This document shows, piece after piece, positions 1 to 11,958 of a stretch of 38,344 nucleotides of DNA (the stretch's first letter is position 1; every line of letters starts with the position of its first letter). The position numbers and the translations under genes are program-made. This DNA is from Sphingopyxis sp. L1A2A (GTDB lineage Bacteria; Pseudomonadota; Alphaproteobacteria; Sphingomonadales; Sphingomonadaceae), in NCBI RefSeq assembly GCF_005502465.1, contig NZ_SCOT01000029.1, positions 1 to 38,344 on the forward strand, read 5' to 3'. Under the pieces are notes generated by a model. The model had not been told where the DNA came from and searched no databases. It saw only the letters and a list, made by a program, of their open reading frames with translations.

Positions 1-1257
1 CCCCGGCCCCGCATAACCCCCGCCAATCTGTAACCCGCACAGCTGATCCTCCAGGTCGGCGAACGCCCCCGCATGGACCACCTGCCCGCGCTCATATGCC
101 AGCGCCACCGGCTCCGCGCGCCGCGCCTTGCCGACGCTGGCGTGCACCGCGCGCGCCGGCAGCCGGGCATCGGCCTGCGCCAGCGTCGCCGCGACCATCT
201 CGCCCCCCATATTGCTCTCCGCGACCACCTGCTCGGCGCCCCAGCGCGCCGCCGCCGCGGCCGCGGCCTGCGCCCACAGTCCCGGCGGTGCGCGCTCGAC
301 GCTCGCATCCTCGACCACCGCCAGCCGCCCGTCGCGCAGCAACGCCGCGACGACGATCCCGCATGCATCGCCATGCGACGTCGCGGGCGGATCGACCCCG
401 ATCACCACCCGCACCGGCTTGCCGATGCTTGCCGTATCGACCCTGCACCGGTCGACCAGCGCGCGCGTCCACAGCGCGCCTTCGACATCCTCCAGCAATT
501 CGCCGTCCAGTTCCTGCCGCCCCAGCCGGGTGCCGCCGTATTGCGCGACCATATGGGTCACGAAACTCCGCGGCAGGTGAGGATTCTCGGCCGTCCGCCC
601 CAATGTCGTGATGCATCCCGGCACCGCCGCGACCGTCGCCATCAGCGGCACCGGGCGCGGCGTTGTCGTCACCAGCACACGCGGCATGTCGCCCAGCCGC
701 ATGCCGAGCATCAGATTGTCCCACGCCGCGGCGCCGCCCTGCGGCCATTTCGCCAGTTCGTCGCACCACGCGACATGATGTTCCGGGCCGCGCAGATTCT
801 CGGGCGCCCCGGCCGAAAACAGCGTCGCCACCGCGCCGCTGTCGAAATACAGCTCGCGCAGCTGCTGGCGCCATTTCGGTTTTTCGTCGGCGCGCGCGAC
901 CGCGATCAGGCCGCTCGGCCCTTCGATCATCACGCGCATTCCGTCCTTCTCGTTCGCGGCGACCAACGCGATGCGGGCGCCCGGCATGCGCCGCGCCATG
1001 TCGCTGATCCATTCGGCCCCGGCGCGCGTCTTGCCGAAACCGCGTCCGGCGCGGATCAGCCACACCGGCCAGTCGCCGGGCGGCGCGCACTGCCCGTGAT
1101 GCGCCCATTGATACCAGCGTTCCTCCAGCTCATGCACATATTTGCGCGGGATTTCGCGGAGCAGGCGCACCCGTTCGGCGAGCGATAGCGCCAGCAACCG
1201 GTCCAGAATCGATTCGCCATCGTCCGACGCCAGCCGGTCGATCCACCGCGCGGTCAT
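1..1257 (-). CDS. Phage/GTA terminase large subunit, TerL (3' end outside window)
   Basis: ATPase-nuclease motor that packages DNA into a phage or gene-transfer-agent capsid. The frame is open for 419 codons to the left edge, so the C-terminus is missing. A Walker-A-like motif RAGRGFGKT lies at residues 69-77 and is followed by ARRMPGARIALVAANEKDG, typical of terminase ATPases. Further on, VVIGVDPPATSHGD looks like the first acidic motif of the RNase-H-like nuclease, and VVAESNMGGEMV supplies the next acidic residue. The ATG overlaps the TGA of the upstream TerS gene (ATGA), so the two are translationally coupled. The compact form and the TerS-TerL order at the head of the unit resemble RcGTA-type clusters of alphaproteobacteria. 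A true prophage cannot be excluded, because portal and capsid genes would lie outside the window. Confidence 0.9.
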   Translation of the reverse strand, partial: MTARWIDRLASDDGESILDRLLALSLAERVRLLREIPRKYVHELEERWYQWAHHGQCAPPGDWPVWLIRAGRGFGKTRAGAEWISDMARRMPGARIALVAANEKDGMRVMIEGPSGLIAVARADEKPKWRQQLRELYFDSGAVATLFSAGAPENLRGPEHHVAWCDELAKWPQGGAAAWDNLMLGMRLGDMPRVLVTTTPRPVPLMATVAAVPGCITTLGRTAENPHLPRSFVTHMVAQYGGTRLGRQELDGELLEDVEGALWTRALVDRCRVDTASIGKPVRVVIGVDPPATSHGDACGIVVAALLRDGRLAVVEDASVERAPPGLWAQAAAAAAARWGAEQVVAESNMGGEMVAATLAQADARLPARAVHASVGKARRAEPVALAYERGQVVHAGAFADLEDQLCGLQIGGGYAGPG

Positions 1258-1808
1258 GGCGCATCCTGTCCCTCACCGGCGCGCTGCCGCTCGATAATAT
1301 CGATCCGCCGCAATATTTCGGCGTCGGTTTCGTCCGCCGTGGGCCGCTTGCGGCTGTTCGGGCGAACGCGCTTGGCCCGCCCGCCTTCAATGCTGGCGCG
1401 ATGCTTGCCCATCAGGTCGATCGCTTGCGCCACCGTCATCGCCCCCACCACCGGGACAACCACGGCATCGGCATCGCTATCGCCATTGCCATCACCGTCG
1501 CGGACGGTCTCGATCGTCAGGATCGCCCGCTCGACCAGTGCCATTTCCAGCCGGGCATAGCCGCTGTCCAGCGCCGCCTGCCACGCCTCGGCAAAATCGG
1601 GGTCGCGCCGCCGCCGTTGGTACGCCGCCGAATAGGCAAAACCAGCCACCGCCGCGGCCCGGCGCACATTGCAGCTATCGGCCAGCGTCGCCAGAAAGAC
1701 CTCGATTTGATGATCGGTAATCGTCTTGAATTGCGGCTCACGGCGCCCGCCGACATCGTCGCCGCCACCCCCCTCGCCCGCTTCGTTCATCAGGTTCCGC
1801 TCGTCCAT
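1254..1808 (-). CDS. Terminase small subunit-like protein (TerS; RcGTA gp1-like)
   Basis: Likely DNA-recognition subunit that acts with the TerL encoded just downstream. The protein is 184 residues. Its central part (DSCNVRRAAAVAGFAYSAAY) reads as a helix-turn-helix of the kind used by small terminases, and the C-terminal third is basic and then charged. I chose the ATG at 1808 because GGACGAGG precedes it. The frame stays open to an ATG at 1910, but those 34 extra codons look non-coding. The stop overlaps the TerL start (ATGA). The assignment rests on the HTH plus position; sequence identity to characterised TerS proteins is expected to be low. Confidence 0.72.
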   Translation of the reverse strand: MDERNLMNEAGEGGGGDDVGGRREPQFKTITDHQIEVFLATLADSCNVRRAAAVAGFAYSAAYQRRRRDPDFAEAWQAALDSGYARLEMALVERAILTIETVRDGDGNGDSDADAVVVPVVGAMTVAQAIDLMGKHRASIEGGRAKRVRPNSRKRPTADETDAEILRRIDIIERQRAGEGQDAP

Positions 1809-1923
1809 ATCGCCTCGTCCAAACGCCGGTCGGGCCGGTTCACCCTTCCCCAAAAATGGAAAGGATGCCGACCCGACTCGCAATTCTTCATGATGAGATA
1901 CTTGTGCCATATCAGCGTGACGA

Positions 1924-1953
1924 TGTCAAGATAAATAACCTATATGGTTATTT
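1924..1953 (-). promoter_or_regulatory. Candidate promoter/operator of the packaging genes
   Basis: An AT-rich perfect inverted repeat, AAATAACC and GGTTATTT around a 5-base centre TATAT, occupies 1933-1953. Reading towards terS, a TTGACA hexamer follows at 1929-1924. No convincing -10 box lies 16-18 bases beyond it, so promoter and operator roles are inferred. The element sits about 115 bases upstream of the chosen terS start, in the only AT-rich stretch nearby. Confidence 0.4.
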
Positions 1954-2059
1954 CTACAACCACTCAAACACGGCGAACCGAGGCGCGGCGGGGTTCACGC
2001 GACGCAACCATCGCCGCCGTGCGGGGTAATGATGGCATGAGGCAAAGCCGTCTCGCGGA

Positions 2060-2266
2060 GTGAAGACTATCGAACCCAGGATCATCATTGCTTATGGCAT
2101 CATCGCCTTGATGATATTGGCAGCCATCGTCGGTATCGCCTACCTGCGGCACAATAGCGCGCGGCGCCGGTACGAGCGTGACCGCTCGCGCGCCAAGCAA
2201 AGGTGGCGCGATCAGGTCGAGCAGCTCAATGCCGATGAGGACGCCATGCCGCCCTCGCGGGCATAA
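2060..2266 (+). CDS. Small single-pass membrane protein, unknown function
   Basis: A 68-residue frame starting at GTG. Residues 7-29 (IIIAYGIIALMILAAIVGIA and following) form one clear transmembrane helix. The rest is strongly basic and then acidic (ARRRYERDRSRAKQRW), so the charged tail probably lies in the cytoplasm. It is flanked by the packaging module and the peptidase gene, both on the opposite strand, so it stands alone. No ATG is in frame, and CGGAG overlapping the start is the only ribosome-site-like sequence. No family recognised. The distinct hydrophobic-then-charged layout favours a real gene, but a chance frame cannot be ruled out. Confidence 0.5.
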   Translation: MKTIEPRIIIAYGIIALMILAAIVGIAYLRHNSARRRYERDRSRAKQRWRDQVEQLNADEDAMPPSRA

Positions 2267-2299
2267 GGTTTCGGGCGCTTTGCGCCGCCTCGACCGGCC

Positions 2300-3391
2300 T
2301 TAAGTCGCCGTCGCCGCCAGCCCATCCATCACCGCGGTCAGGGCCAGCGCATTTTCGCGTTCCATCGCGCTATGCCCGGCATTGGTGACCACATAGGCCG
2401 CCGGCTCCGAACCCGCGGCGCGCAGTGCTGCGACCAGCCGTGATGCCTGCGTCAACGGGCACACCTCGTCAAAGCGGCCGTGGACGATATGCACCGGGAT
2501 CGTCGCGAGCGTGGCGATATGCTCAAAGAAATGCCCCGCCGGAATGAACAGCTGGTTGGCGAAATAATGCGCCTCGATCTGGGCAAAACACAGCGCAAAA
2601 TCGGCCTCGCCGAATTTGCCGGTGTCGGCGGTTTCGGGGATCATGTTGGAAATCACCCCCTCCCACAGCGACCAGGTCACCGCCGCCGCCAATTGCCGCT
2701 CGGTTTCCGCCGCGGTGGTCGGCACCATGTCGAAAATCGCCTTGTACGACGCCATCACGTCGCCGCGTTCGCCCGGGGTCAGGACGGTCAGCAGCGCCGC
2801 CCACTCATCGGGATATTTGATGTACGCCCCTGGCGCGGTCAGCGCATAGCGATCGACCTCCCACGTCGCGGCATTGCCCTGGTACAGATAGTCCAGATCC
2901 TCCGCCGCCCCCAGAAAGATCCCGCGCAGGATCAGGCTGGCGCAATGCGCGGGGTGGGCGATCGCATAGGCCATCGCCAATGTGCTGCCCCAACTGCCGC
3001 CGAACACATGCATCGCGCCCGTGATCGCCAGATGATCGCGCAATTTCTCGATGTCGCCGATCAGGTCGGCGGTGGTGTTCTTGGCTAACGCGACCGCCGG
3101 GCCGGCCGACGCGACATTGGGCTCGCTCTTGCCGCACCCGCGTTGATCGAACAGGATGACGCGGTATCGCTTCGGATCGAAAAAGCGCGCCATCGCCGGG
3201 GCGCAGGCGCCCCCGGGTCCGCCGTGCAGGAACATCACCGGTTCGCCCGCCGGGTTGCCATATTCCTCCCAGTAAATGCGGTGCGCGGGGTCCAGGTCGA
3301 CCTCCAGCCAGCCGAAATTCAGGCACGGCGGCTGCGGATAGACCCAGTCGTCGCCGATCTTGCTGCTCGCCTGAAGCCGGGAAAAGTCCAT
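2300..3391 (-). CDS. pip: Prolyl iminopeptidase (S33 alpha/beta hydrolase)
   Basis: Removes N-terminal proline from peptides in the cytoplasm. The 363-residue protein shows the S33 signature: the oxyanion loop HGGPGG at 56-61, DQRGCGKS at 82-89 and the nucleophile elbow GGSWGS with Ser133. The C-terminal HGRFDEVCP and NAGHS segments supply the catalytic Asp and His. Its length is a little above the usual 310-320 residues because of an N-terminal extension (MDFSRLQASSKIGDDWVYPQ). There is no signal peptide. It is transcribed alone, with the 2OG oxygenase gene upstream on the same strand about 80 bases away. Confidence 0.92.
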   Translation of the reverse strand: MDFSRLQASSKIGDDWVYPQPPCLNFGWLEVDLDPAHRIYWEEYGNPAGEPVMFLHGGPGGACAPAMARFFDPKRYRVILFDQRGCGKSEPNVASAGPAVALAKNTTADLIGDIEKLRDHLAITGAMHVFGGSWGSTLAMAYAIAHPAHCASLILRGIFLGAAEDLDYLYQGNAATWEVDRYALTAPGAYIKYPDEWAALLTVLTPGERGDVMASYKAIFDMVPTTAAETERQLAAAVTWSLWEGVISNMIPETADTGKFGEADFALCFAQIEAHYFANQLFIPAGHFFEHIATLATIPVHIVHGRFDEVCPLTQASRLVAALRAAGSEPAAYVVTNAGHSAMERENALALTAVMDGLAATAT

Positions 3392-3469
3392 CGCTGCCGT
3401 CCTCGCTAATACCGCCGGGAAAGCACCGGCTTAACCGCCGCAGCCGCCATGTCCACCCGGCAGGCGGGA

Positions 3470-4195
3470 TTAGGCGGCGTCGTGAAAAATCACCCCCAGC
3501 GTGTGGCGCCGCCCCGACCGGACCTCGCTCACCCCATGGCGCATCGCCACCCGGTAATCGCCGCGGCTGCCCGCCACCGGCCGCTCATTCACCGCGAATA
3601 TCACCGCATCGCCCTGGCCCAGCGGCACCACCGCCGCGCGCGACTGCATCCGCGGCCGCTGCTCGGTCAGCACAAACTCGCCGCCGTCAAAATCCGTCCC
3701 CGGCGCCGACAGCAAGACTGCGACCTGCAACGGAAATACCTCGGCCCCATACAGGTCACGGTGCAGGCAGTTGTAGTCGCCCGGCCCATATTCCAGCAGC
3801 AGCGGCGTCGGCCGCGCCTGCCCCGCGGCATGGCAATGCGCCAGATAGTCGCCGTGATCAGTCGGAAAGCCCGCCTCGCGCCCCATCCGCTCGTGCCAGC
3901 GATTGGCGACCGGCGCCAACCGGGCATAAAGCGCCCCGCGCAACGCCGCGACCAGCGGCGGCAACGGATAGGCGAAGTAACGATATTCGCCGCGCCCGAA
4001 CCCGTGCCGCGCCATCTGGACATGGCTGCGGAACAGCGCTTCCTGACCGTATAACGCCGATGTTTCGTCACATTCGGCGATCGAGAGCAGCCCAGGCAAG
4101 ACCGCCCAACCTTCCCGATCGAGTGCGGCGCCGATGGCGTGCCAGTCCAGCGCGCCGATGCGCGCCGCGACGGCGGTGTCGATCATCTCTGTCAT
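3470..4195 (-). CDS. 2OG-Fe(II) oxygenase (Oxygenase-NA, PF09859-like)
   Basis: Predicted non-haem iron, 2-oxoglutarate-dependent dioxygenase of 241 residues. The iron triad is visible: HRD at 145-147 gives His145 and Asp147, and His220 in MRHGVSEV is the distal ligand. An arginine about ten residues further on (R229/R230) suits binding of the 2-oxoglutarate carboxylate. The whole-protein pattern (FPTDHGDYLAHCHAAGQ, LLLEYGPGDYNCLHRDLYG) matches the bacterial Oxygenase-NA family, which has been proposed on sequence grounds to repair damaged bases; substrate unproven. The ATG at 4195 has AGGGG upstream; a second ATG follows three codons later. The frame stays open further upstream, but that sequence looks non-coding. 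Confidence 0.82.
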   Translation of the reverse strand: MTEMIDTAVAARIGALDWHAIGAALDREGWAVLPGLLSIAECDETSALYGQEALFRSHVQMARHGFGRGEYRYFAYPLPPLVAALRGALYARLAPVANRWHERMGREAGFPTDHGDYLAHCHAAGQARPTPLLLEYGPGDYNCLHRDLYGAEVFPLQVAVLLSAPGTDFDGGEFVLTEQRPRMQSRAAVVPLGQGDAVIFAVNERPVAGSRGDYRVAMRHGVSEVRSGRRHTLGVIFHDAA

Positions 4196-4341
4196 GCCGG
4201 GACCCCTGCCACGCCGCCGCCCCGGCGACGCTCCGTTTCTTGCGGCCAAACGACGAACCCGCCGCGTGGCGGTTTGCGCGCTTCAATGCCGCCCCAAAAG
4301 CGCCTAGGCTGGCGGCGTACCAACCGGGAAGCCTTCGCCTT

Positions 4342-6000
<1,659 letters not shown>

Positions 6001-6031
6001 CGCGATGTGCTTATAATCTGATCCCATCGTC

Positions 6032-6113
6032 CCGTTCGTGTCGAGCGTAGTCGAGACACCCTTCGTCGTTGCGCTACACCGATGGGTATCTCGACTTCGC
6101 TCGACACGAACGG
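6032..6113. repeat. Long imperfect inverted repeat (REP-like, GTGTCGAGC type)
   Basis: Two 30-base arms, 6032-6061 and 6084-6113, pair with two mismatches around a 22-base loop. The core CGTTCGTGTCGAGCG is of a kind scattered in many sphingomonad genomes. It lies between the convergent M28 peptidase and pnp genes and could also act as a bidirectional terminator or mRNA 3'-end stabiliser. Confidence 0.75.
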
Positions 6114-6177
6114 AAACTGAGGTCGTGGTGATTTAGGACACCAAGTGCTTGCACCGCGTTTGCGGCGGCAGCGCAAC

Positions 6178-6207
6178 AAAAAAGGGGCCGCCGAAGCAGC
6201 CCCTTTC
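6178..6207 (-). terminator. Rho-independent terminator of pnp
   Basis: On the minus strand, 20 bases after the pnp stop, a GC-rich stem (AGGGGCTGC with GCGGCCCCT around a TTCG tetraloop) is followed directly by TTTTTT. This is a canonical intrinsic terminator ending the truB-rpsO-pnp unit. Confidence 0.88.
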
Positions 6208-6228
6208 CTTGTTCGATAAACCGAAGGC

Positions 6229-8532
<2,304 letters not shown>

Positions 8533-8691
8533 GGAGTTTCCTTCGCCCGCCGGGCCCGATGCCGGGCGGGGCCTCTAGTTCCGGGTAATCCGACCCGGGG
8601 CGGTGCGGGGCGTCTGTGGCCCCAATGGCGGCCCCGCCGGATGCGGGAGCGGCCCTGTGGTCCGGCGAATTTGCACGGAGCCAATATGACA
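8533..8691 (-). promoter_or_regulatory. Structured pnp leader between rpsO and pnp
   Basis: Between the rpsO 3' hairpin and the pnp start, the minus-strand RNA holds several GC-rich self-complementary pieces, for example CCGGGT with ACCCGG and GCCCG with CGGGC just before the ribosome site. In enterobacteria the pnp leader hairpin is cut by RNase III for autoregulation. A similar role here is only an inference, and no promoter hexamers are convincing. Confidence 0.35.
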
Positions 8692-8715
8692 GCGGCCCCG
8701 GAAAACCGGGGCCGC
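8692..8715 (-). terminator. Perfect 10-bp hairpin after rpsO
   Basis: Arms GCGGCCCCGG (8692-8701) and CCGGGGCCGC (8706-8715) enclose a four-base loop, nine bases after the rpsO stop. No T-run follows on the minus strand, so it is more likely an attenuator, processing site or 3'-end stabiliser than a full intrinsic terminator. Confidence 0.6.
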
Positions 8716-8724
8716 CAGAAAATC

Positions 8725-8994
8725 TTACTTACGCAGACCCAGCTTCGCGATCAGTGCCTGATAGCGGCCCTCGTCCTTCTTTTTCAGATAGTCGAGGAGG
8801 CTGCGGCGCTTGTTGACCATCATCAGAAGGCCGCGGCGGCTGTGGTTGTCCTTGTGGTTCGCCTTGAAATGACCGGTCAGGTTATTGATGCGGTCGGTCA
8901 GGATTGCGACCTGGACTTCCGGCGAGCCGGTGTCGCCCTTGCTGCGGGCGTTTTCGGTGATGACTTCGGTTTTGCGCTCGGCGGTAATCGACAT
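8725..8994 (-). CDS. rpsO: 30S ribosomal protein S15
   Basis: Primary 16S rRNA-binding protein of the small subunit platform. The 89-residue product has the standard length and motifs: [43 protein letters not shown] and the end [12 protein letters not shown]. The ATG at 8994 is chosen because GAGGAAA lies at the right distance and MSITAERK is the usual N-terminus; the open frame further upstream overlaps the truB 3' end. It follows truB by 26 bases and is followed by a strong hairpin before pnp. Confidence 0.98.
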   Translation of the reverse strand: MSITAERKTEVITENARSKGDTGSPEVQVAILTDRINNLTGHFKANHKDNHSRRGLLMMVNKRRSLLDYLKKKDEGRYQALIAKLGLRK

Positions 8995-9020
8995 AATTTC
9001 ATTTCCTCGAACATCATGGC

Positions 9021-9977
9021 TTAAAGATTGAAGCCGCGCACGACCTTCAGCGTTCCCGCCAAAGCCTCGATCAGGGCGATCGGACGATTTTGATCGTCCC
9101 GTCCCCAATAGAGCCCGTCATCCGTAGCTACCCCGGTCCAGACACGACCCTGACGGATCGCCCCTGCCGCTTCCGGGGAAAGGTTCAGAGCCGGGATGTC
9201 GACCAGCCCTGCCTCGAGCGGCAGAATTACTTCTGATTGGGCGGCGCCTTGGCCGAAAGCGTTCAATTTGTCCAGCGAAATCGCCTGGGCCAGATCGAAC
9301 GGCCCGGCCTTGGTGCGGCGCAGCATGGCGACATGACCGACGGTGCCCACGGCGTGCGCGATGTCGCGCGCAAGCGAGCGGATGTAGGTGCCTTTCGAGA
9401 CGTGGGCGATGAGGGTGGTGCGTTCGAGCCGCTCTCCCCGGTCCTCGTCACCCCGGACTTGATCCGGGGTCCATTCGGCGCCCGCCGCAATGGATGCCGG
9501 ATCAAGTCCGGCATGACGAAGGGAGTGTATGGTGACCCCCCGCGCCTTCATCTCGACCGCTTCACCCTTGCGCGCCAGATCATAAGCGCGCTGGCCATCG
9601 ATCCTGATCGCCGAATAAGCCGGCGGCACCTGTTCGATCGCGCCGGTAAAGCGCGGCAGCACCGCCTCCACTTCGGCCAGCGTCGGCCGCACGTCGCTGG
9701 TCGCCACGACCTCACCCTCGGCATCAAGTCCTGCCGTTTCGGTTCCGAACTGCACCGTAAACTCGTAAATCTTGCTCGCATCGAGCATCCGCCCGCACAG
9801 CTTCGTCGCCTCGCCCAGCGCGATCGGCAGCACCCCCGACGCCAGCGGATCGAGCGTCCCGCCATGGCCGACCTTGACCTTGCCCAGCCCGGCCTCGCGG
9901 CACACGCGCTTGACCGCCCCGACCGCCTGCGTCGATCCGAGTCCCAAAGGTTTGTCGAGAATGATCCAGCCGTTCAT
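9021..9977 (-). CDS. truB: tRNA pseudouridine(55) synthase TruB, with in-frame repeat insertion
   Basis: Makes pseudouridine 55 in the T-loop of tRNAs. Catalytic Asp43 lies in [15 protein letters not shown], and [13 protein letters not shown] and the PUA-like C-terminus ([16 protein letters not shown]) are present. Compared with usual TruB proteins, about 25 extra residues (154-178, starting RHAGLDPAS and ending DQVRGDE) sit between VTIHSL and [14 protein letters not shown]. They are encoded exactly by a palindromic repeat at 9446-9518. The frame is intact across it, so the enzyme is probably functional with a surface loop. Total length is 318 residues. The gene reads into rpsO. Confidence 0.97.
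   Translation of the reverse strand: MNGWIILDKPLGLGSTQAVGAVKRVCREAGLGKVKVGHGGTLDPLASGVLPIALGEATKLCGRMLDASKIYEFTVQFGTETAGLDAEGEVVATSDVRPTLAEVEAVLPRFTGAIEQVPPAYSAIRIDGQRAYDLARKGEAVEMKARGVTIHSLRHAGLDPASIAAGAEWTPDQVRGDEDRGERLERTTLIAHVSKGTYIRSLARDIAHAVGTVGHVAMLRRTKAGPFDLAQAISLDKLNAFGQGAAQSEVILPLEAGLVDIPALNLSPEAAGAIRQGRVWTGVATDDGLYWGRDDQNRPIALIEALAGTLKVVRGFNL
9446..9518. repeat. Palindromic repeat inserted in frame within truB
   Basis: The element starts CGTCACCCCGG and ends CCGGCATGACG. CCGGACTTGATCCGG near the left end is the exact reverse complement of CCGGATCAAGTCCGG near the right end, and TCCATT pairs with AATGGA further in. It can fold as one long hairpin or as two, because each 15-mer is itself nearly palindromic. 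Related copies lie at 11959-12053 and 30871-30944 between genes. It codes for about 25 residues of TruB without a stop. Confidence 0.88.
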
Positions 9978-10009
9978 CCCGCGGCGCTAGGGCCACCGCA
10001 GGGCCACTG

Positions 10010-10429
10010 TCAATTTGCGCCGGGTTTGTCGCCCATGATGTCTTTTGACTTGTCGCGCCGGGACGGCGGCCCTGCAGAGGTGGTGAAGGACGACAGCGGG
10101 CAGCGTTCGCCGCGCACCACTATGGTGGAAAAGCGGTCGAGCCGTCCCGCCCCGCGCGTTTCGACGCCAATCGCCGACGCGAAATCGGCGTCGCGGCAAT
10201 ATCCCGCGAAGGTGCCATAATACCAGTTGCCACGGCGGTCCTGGATCCAGATGCCGCGGCCGCGGTCGGCTTGCCAATTGCGGATCGAGCTGTTGCTGGG
10301 AAAGACGATGCTCGCCTCGACGCCAGGCGCGCGCGGCGCGTCGGCGGTTTTTGCGGCAGGCTCGTTGGCCGCCGCCGCAGAAAGGGGAAGCAAAGCGGCG
10401 GCCAGGGAGAGAGCGAGATTCGATATCAT
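10010..10429 (-). CDS. Exported small protein, DUF6491-like
   Basis: A 139-residue protein beginning with a signal peptide (MISNLALSLAAALLPLSAAA, then ANEP). The mature part contains FPSNSSIRNWQADRGRGIWI, WYYGTFAGYC and IGVETRGAGRLDRFSTIVV, followed by RGERCPLSSF, which I recognise as the pattern of DUF6491, a family common in Sphingomonadales with no known function. Two conserved cysteines (GYC and ERC) could form a disulphide in the periplasm. The ATG is preceded by AGGGTGA. It lies just upstream of truB on the same strand (32-base gap), so co-transcription is possible. Confidence 0.75.
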   Translation of the reverse strand: MISNLALSLAAALLPLSAAAANEPAAKTADAPRAPGVEASIVFPSNSSIRNWQADRGRGIWIQDRRGNWYYGTFAGYCRDADFASAIGVETRGAGRLDRFSTIVVRGERCPLSSFTTSAGPPSRRDKSKDIMGDKPGAN

Positions 10430-10479
10430 GGCGATCACCCTAGGGTGCCGCGTCTGAACTTGCGCTGACCGGCCGCGCG

Positions 10480-10764
10480 TCAAACTGCCGCACGCGCGCG
10501 GCGCCGGGCGAACGGCCACAACAGCAGCGCCGTGACGGCCAGGGTGCTGCCAAAAAACAGCCACTTGTGCGGATCGACGGTGAACGGGCTCCAGAACAGC
10601 AGGAGGTTAGTCGCATGGCCGATGAACAACGCGCGCCACAGCGCACGCGGCGTGCGCCCCCACCAGCGCCGCGCCGCAAAACGATCGATCATGAAAGCGA
10701 ACAGGACGGTCACCGCGGTGCATGCCAGCCACGCCAAAACCAGGAAAATCAGGATAACGCCCAT
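10480..10764 (-). CDS. Small multi-pass membrane protein, unknown function
   Basis: A 94-residue hydrophobic protein with about three membrane segments: VILIFLVLAWLACTAVTVLF near the start, a middle segment around ALFIGHATNLLLFW, and FFGSTLAVTALLLWPFA near the end, finishing with a basic tail (RRRARAAV). The ATG at 10764, 8 bases after the stop of the GNAT gene, was preferred; a TTG at 10791 would add nine residues and overlap that gene. Family not recognised. It is probably part of the tdk-GNAT-membrane protein run. Confidence 0.65.
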   Translation of the reverse strand: MGVILIFLVLAWLACTAVTVLFAFMIDRFAARRWWGRTPRALWRALFIGHATNLLLFWSPFTVDPHKWLFFGSTLAVTALLLWPFARRRARAAV

Positions 10765-10772
10765 GGAAGCGT

Positions 10773-11315
10773 CTATGCGCGGTCGGACCAATCCTCGGCA
10801 AGCAGGCCAAATAACCCGGTACTCCGCACATAGCCGGTCCAGGTGATCCGCTCGCCGCGCAGGACGCCTTCTTTGACCGCACCGAGTTTGGCGACCGCCG
10901 CCTGCGAGCGCGCGTTGCGCTCGTCGATGCGAAATTCGATGCGGCGGATGCCAACCGCGAACGCATGATCGATCATCAGCTTTTTCAAACGCCCGTTGAA
11001 CCCGGTGCCGCGCGCCGCGGGGTGGATATAGCTGTTGCCGACCTCGACCGTCTGCGCCGACATATCGGGGCGCAGCCAGGCGGTCATGCCGACCAGCGTG
11101 TCGCCGTCCATGATCGCATAGGCCATGCGGCCGATGCCGCCGATCAACGCGTCAAAGCTCTGGTCGAAATGACCGGGACCAAAACTCGACGAATAGATCG
11201 CCCAGATGTCGGGGTCGGCGGCGCAGGCGGTGCGCAGCGCCGCACGATGCGCTTCGGTCAGCTTGACGAGTTGAAGGTCGCCGTCGGCCAGGTCGACGTA
11301 AAGCCGGTCAAGCAT
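10773..11315 (-). CDS. GNAT-family N-acetyltransferase (RimJ/RimL-like)
   Basis: Predicted acetyl-CoA-dependent acetyltransferase of 180 residues. The layout is that of the RimJ/RimL-type GNAT fold: [17 protein letters not shown] at the start, then the strand [20 protein letters not shown] with the acetyl-CoA loop ([11 protein letters not shown]), and [20 protein letters not shown] with the typical [17 protein letters not shown] turn. Substrate unknown. The ATG lies 8 bases inside the 3' end of tdk, so the genes are coupled. Confidence 0.85.
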   Translation of the reverse strand: MLDRLYVDLADGDLQLVKLTEAHRAALRTACAADPDIWAIYSSSFGPGHFDQSFDALIGGIGRMAYAIMDGDTLVGMTAWLRPDMSAQTVEVGNSYIHPAARGTGFNGRLKKLMIDHAFAVGIRRIEFRIDERNARSQAAVAKLGAVKEGVLRGERITWTGYVRSTGLFGLLAEDWSDRA

Positions 11316-11910
11316 CGGTCAACGCCGCCGCGGCCTCGCGCCGTTTCGCCATAAAATGCCGCCGGCACATCGCGACATAGCGGTCGTTGCCGCCGATCTC
11401 GGTCTGCGCGCCCTCGACCACGGCGCGCCCGCTCTCATCGACGCGCAGGTTCATCGTCGCCTTGCGCCCGCATTCGCACACCGCCTTGAGTTCGACGAGT
11501 GCGTCGGCGATGCCGAGCAGCGCCGCCGATCCGGGGAACAGCTCGGCCGAAAAATCGGTGCGCAGGCCATAGCAGAGCACCGGAACCCCCTCCTCATCGG
11601 CCAGCCGCGCAAGCTGGAACACCTGGCTCCTGGACAGAAACTGCGCCTCGTCGACCAGCACACAGGCCAGCGGCCGTTCGGCATTTTCCGCCGTCGCCGC
11701 CGCCCACAAATCGCTGTCGGGATCGAATTTATGCGCCTCGGCCATCAATCCGATGCGGCTGGTCACCTGCCCCTGGCCGTAACGATCGTCGAGCGCCGCG
11801 GTCCACAGCATCGTTTCCATACCGCGCTCGCGATAATTGAAATCCGCCTGCAGCAGCGTCGTCGATTTGCCCGCGTTCATGCTGGCATAGTAGAAATAGA
11901 GCTTGGCCAT
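11308..11910 (-). CDS. tdk: Thymidine kinase (type II)
   Basis: Salvage enzyme phosphorylating thymidine to dTMP. The 200-residue protein has the P-loop ASMNAGKST (9-17), the catalytic DEAQF with Glu88, and a lasso/zinc region with Cys145, Cys147, Cys182 and His185 (AVCECGRK and CRRHF). The ATG at 11910 ([16 protein letters not shown]) is the family start; the twelve extra in-frame codons upstream are unlikely. It is the first gene of a short minus-strand run and overlaps the GNAT gene. An intergenic repeat lies just upstream. Confidence 0.96.
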   Translation of the reverse strand: MAKLYFYYASMNAGKSTTLLQADFNYRERGMETMLWTAALDDRYGQGQVTSRIGLMAEAHKFDPDSDLWAAATAENAERPLACVLVDEAQFLSRSQVFQLARLADEEGVPVLCYGLRTDFSAELFPGSAALLGIADALVELKAVCECGRKATMNLRVDESGRAVVEGAQTEIGGNDRYVAMCRRHFMAKRREAAAALTDA

Positions 11911-11958
11911 GGGGGCGTCGATAAACTGTTCGCCTGCCGCCGCCAATCACCAAACTAT

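Noticed and set aside
92..1108. A 338-codon minus frame inside the TerL region
   Set aside because: Alternate frame of terL, extremely Arg/Gly-rich. The frame with Walker A and the nuclease motifs is the real one.
1809..1910. Longer TerS start at 1910
   Set aside because: The added 34 codons look non-coding, and the ATG at 1808 has a better ribosome site.
9444..9518. Frameshift or pseudogene in truB
   Set aside because: The frame is open on both sides and all downstream TruB motifs are present.
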